A stretch of DNA of 15,221 nt from Pedosphaera sp. (GTDB lineage Bacteria; Verrucomicrobiota; Verrucomicrobiia; Limisphaerales; SXTU01), in the NCBI GenBank assembly GCA_009695395.1, contig SIBB01000035.1, positions 1 through 15,221 of the forward strand. Reading direction: 5' to 3'. Shown one piece after another: positions 13,654 through 15,221 of this stretch; position 1 is the first letter of the stretch; the number at the start of each line of letters is the position of its first letter. Both the position numbers and the translations under genes were made by a program. The notes under the pieces are model-generated. The model was not told the DNA's origin, ran no database searches, and saw nothing but the letters and a program-made list of their open reading frames with translations.

Positions 13654-15006
13654 GTGAAAATCCTCGTCGTCACCAATCTCTTTCCGCCGCATCTGGCGGA
13701 CACCGACGACTTCCGCTGCCAGAATGTGACCGACGCGCTCCGCGAGCGCGGGCACACGATCCGCGTGCTGACTTCCACCTTCGGGTTGGCCTCTGACAGC
13801 GGCCACACTGCCCGCAACGTGGGATCCTCCGCCGACCAACTCGACGCTGTTGTCCAGCGGCGGCTGCGTCTCAATGGCGTTTTCGGATTGGAGGCGGTCG
13901 GCGGCCTTGGGGATTTGCGCGAGCTGGAGGCGCGAAATAACACCGTGTTGCGGGAGGCAATCACGGAGTTCGCACCCGACCTCGTCCACGTGTGGAGCCT
14001 GCGCGGGGTATCCAAGTCAATTCTGCTCACGCTGCGGCGGGCGAGCGTCCCGGTCGCCTTCCACGTGTCGGACACCTGGCTGGCGGATGAACTCCGCGAA
14101 GACCCATGGCTCTCGTGGTGGCATCGCGAAACGGTGCCAGCAATGCACAGGATCCAGCGTGCAGGGCTGGAACTCTCCGGCCAGCGCACCAAGTGGGACG
14201 TGGGGACCCCGACCTTCATCGAGCCGGGCACCAGCCGCCTGCCAACGATTTTCGACCCGAGCACCGACGCCGGTTTCAAACCCAACTCCTTCGCAGAATT
14301 TCAGCTTCGGCGTATCCACTTCAGCAGCCCGGCGCTTCAGACTGCGACCGCGCAGGCCGGGTTCCGCGTTGCGCACGGGGAAGTCATCCACTCCGGCGTG
14401 GACACGCAGGCCTTTCACGGCGACGTGAAGCCCGCGACTGCGCCGGTGAAGAAGTTCCTCATCGTCACGCGCCTGACGCGCGACTGCGGCGTGCACACAG
14501 CCATCGAAGCGCTCCGACTCGTCCGCGCAAAGGGTGCGAAAGCGACGCTGACGATCCACGGGCGGGGTGATTCCGAAGTGCAGGCAAAGCTCCGCACTCA
14601 GGCCGTGCAAGGCGAGGTGCCAGTCGAGTTCCGCTCCAGCGGGTCGCAACGCGATTTGCCGGGAGTCTATCGGGCACACGATGCGTTTCTCCATCCGGTG
14701 GAAGGCGAGGAATCGTTCGTCGGCGCCCCGCTGGAGGCGATGGCGTGCGGCCTGCCGGTGATCGTGAACCAGGACTACGCCGCGGAGGATTTGTTCCGCT
14801 CGGGTGAGAGCTGCCTGTCGTTTCCGTCCGGCGATTCCGGACTGCTCGCCAACCGAATCCTCGAACTCATCCAGACGCCGAACTTGGCGTGCCATCTCGC
14901 GCAGGTCGGCCAGAACGAGGTGCTGTCCCGCTACCAGTTCACGACCGCAGTGGAACAGATCGAACGCTACCTCGAAGACACGGTGTCGCAGTGGCAGTCG
15001 GCTTAG
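13654..15006 (+). CDS. GT-B fold glycosyltransferase, family 4 type
   Basis: The 450-residue protein transfers a sugar from an activated donor, probably in surface polysaccharide or glycolipid assembly. The N-terminal acceptor domain starts MKILVVTNLFPPHLADTDDFR, then ALRERGHTIRVLTS. The interdomain segment VIHSGVDTQAF (244-254) and the C-terminal Glycos_transf_1 domain (about 266-440) follow, with FLIVTRLTRDCGVHTAIEAL, IHGRGD (301-306), YRAHDAFLHP and the E-x7-E donor motif (Glu353 to Glu361, then AMACGLPVI). The position before the Gly of the usual RLxxxKG donor-phosphate motif is Cys278 rather than Lys. The start is GTG at 13654; MKILVVTNLF fits the family and no better start lies upstream. 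It has no membrane segment. Donor and acceptor cannot be predicted, and the gene's link to the propeller gene 52 bp upstream is unclear. Confidence 0.9.
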   Translation: MKILVVTNLFPPHLADTDDFRCQNVTDALRERGHTIRVLTSTFGLASDSGHTARNVGSSADQLDAVVQRRLRLNGVFGLEAVGGLGDLRELEARNNTVLREAITEFAPDLVHVWSLRGVSKSILLTLRRASVPVAFHVSDTWLADELREDPWLSWWHRETVPAMHRIQRAGLELSGQRTKWDVGTPTFIEPGTSRLPTIFDPSTDAGFKPNSFAEFQLRRIHFSSPALQTATAQAGFRVAHGEVIHSGVDTQAFHGDVKPATAPVKKFLIVTRLTRDCGVHTAIEALRLVRAKGAKATLTIHGRGDSEVQAKLRTQAVQGEVPVEFRSSGSQRDLPGVYRAHDAFLHPVEGEESFVGAPLEAMACGLPVIVNQDYAAEDLFRSGESCLSFPSGDSGLLANRILELIQTPNLACHLAQVGQNEVLSRYQFTTAVEQIERYLEDTVSQWQSA

Positions 15007-15025
15007 GAATCGCCCCCAGATTCCT
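15005..15025. other. Short perfect hairpin at the glycosyltransferase stop codon
   Basis: AGGAATC (15005-15011) pairs perfectly with GATTCCT (15019-15025) around the loop GCCCCCA. The left arm begins inside the TAG stop codon of the glycosyltransferase gene. No T-run follows, so a Rho-independent terminator is not supported, but it could contribute to termination or 3' end protection. Confidence 0.4.
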
Positions 15026-15091
15026 GTAGCGGCGGTCTGCGATCGCTGATGGCCAAAGCTCGGCGCTCACAGAGCACCGCTACAGCTTTGG
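15024..15091. repeat. REP/MITE-like imperfect palindrome between convergent genes
   Basis: CTGTAGCGGCGGTCTG (15024-15039) and CAGAGCACCGCTACAG (15070-15085) form terminal inverted repeats matching at 14 of 16 positions. Inside lies the perfect palindrome GCGATCGC (15039-15046). A second stem, CCAAAGCT (15053-15060) with AGCTTTGG (15084-15091), overlaps the right arm, so two alternative folds compete. The element fills the gap between the convergent glycosyltransferase and presumed thrS genes. It could be a repetitive extragenic palindrome, a very small transposable remnant or a bidirectional terminator. Confidence 0.6.
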
Positions 15092-15092
15092 G

Positions 15093-15221
15093 CTACGCCC
15101 GACGTTCCTTGATGCTCTGCAAGATGTCCGCCACGACTTGCGCCGTGGGCTTCGCGCCTTGGGGGCCGCCGGTGTGGAGGCGCACGGAGACGTGGCCGGC
15201 TTCGAGGTCGCGCGGGCCGAG
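15093..15221 (-). CDS. thrS: C-terminal fragment of a class II aminoacyl-tRNA synthetase, probably threonyl-tRNA synthetase
   Basis: The reverse strand is open from the right edge to a TAG stop at 15093-15095, encoding the last 42 residues of a protein. The peptide begins LGPRDLEAGHVSVRLHTGG and ends ADILQSIKERRA. The pattern G-x-R/K-x-x-E-x-G-x-V-S-V-R followed by a glycine-rich turn and a helix ending in IKxRR is the end of the class II anticodon-binding domain, and its spacing fits the C-terminus of ThrRS best. Prolyl- or histidyl-tRNA synthetase is less likely. The catalytic core lies outside the window, so the symbol is provisional. Confidence 0.65.
   Translation of the reverse strand, partial: LGPRDLEAGHVSVRLHTGGPQGAKPTAQVVADILQSIKERRA

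Overview
The window is a high-GC, gene-dense stretch of bacterial chromosome. It has mostly housekeeping genes on the left and a block of secreted or cell-envelope proteins on the right. Several traits point to Verrucomicrobiota, with Planctomycetota or another PVC lineage as the alternative: a stand-alone golvesin/xanthan-lyase-like domain, a serine hydrolase fused to a DUF1343/NamZ domain, a PQQ-type propeller opening with WPQWRGPNRD, a PA14-like domain fused to a multihaem cytochrome c, and short dispersed-looking palindromes and heptamer repeats between genes. This assignment rests on gene content and style, not on a marker-gene tree.

Left half, minus strand. Reading right to left, the genes are NAD kinase (7021-7905), a LacI-family regulator (5893-6930), a secreted pentahaem cytochrome c with an N-terminal PA14-like domain (3795-5753), D-3-phosphoglycerate dehydrogenase serA (2065-3663), a secreted parvulin-type peptidyl-prolyl isomerase (1011-2051), the thiamin kinase thiD (90-935) and the first 31 codons of a family 2 glycosyltransferase (1-93). 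The serA-to-isomerase gap is 13 bp, and thiD overlaps the glycosyltransferase by 4 bp. The last four genes may therefore be one transcript, although a strong hairpin sits between the isomerase and thiD.

Right half, plus strand. A divergent intergenic region (7906-8020) with a hairpin just ahead of the start leads into class 2 dihydroorotate dehydrogenase pyrD (8021-9133). A small secreted golvesin-domain protein (9165-9770) follows, then a large putative lipoprotein joining a beta-lactamase-fold serine hydrolase to a NamZ-like exo-muramidase (9826-12276), a secreted PQQ-like propeller protein (12375-13601) and a GT-B family 4-type glycosyltransferase (13654-15006). The window ends in a convergent intergenic palindrome and the 3' end of a minus-strand gene that looks like threonyl-tRNA synthetase.

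The genes do not form one obvious pathway. The most notable item is the hydrolase-NamZ fusion, which places in one polypeptide two activities resembling the separate amiE and namZ genes of the Bacillus subtilis MurNAc recycling cluster. Other points worth a second look are the repeat elements between genes, the near absence of Shine-Dalgarno sequences, a possible leaderless serA promoter, the pyrD leader hairpin, and ligand or residue oddities in the cytochrome and the family 4 glycosyltransferase. I see no CRISPR array, tRNA, rRNA, transposase or phage gene. No stretch longer than 300 bases lacks a gene.
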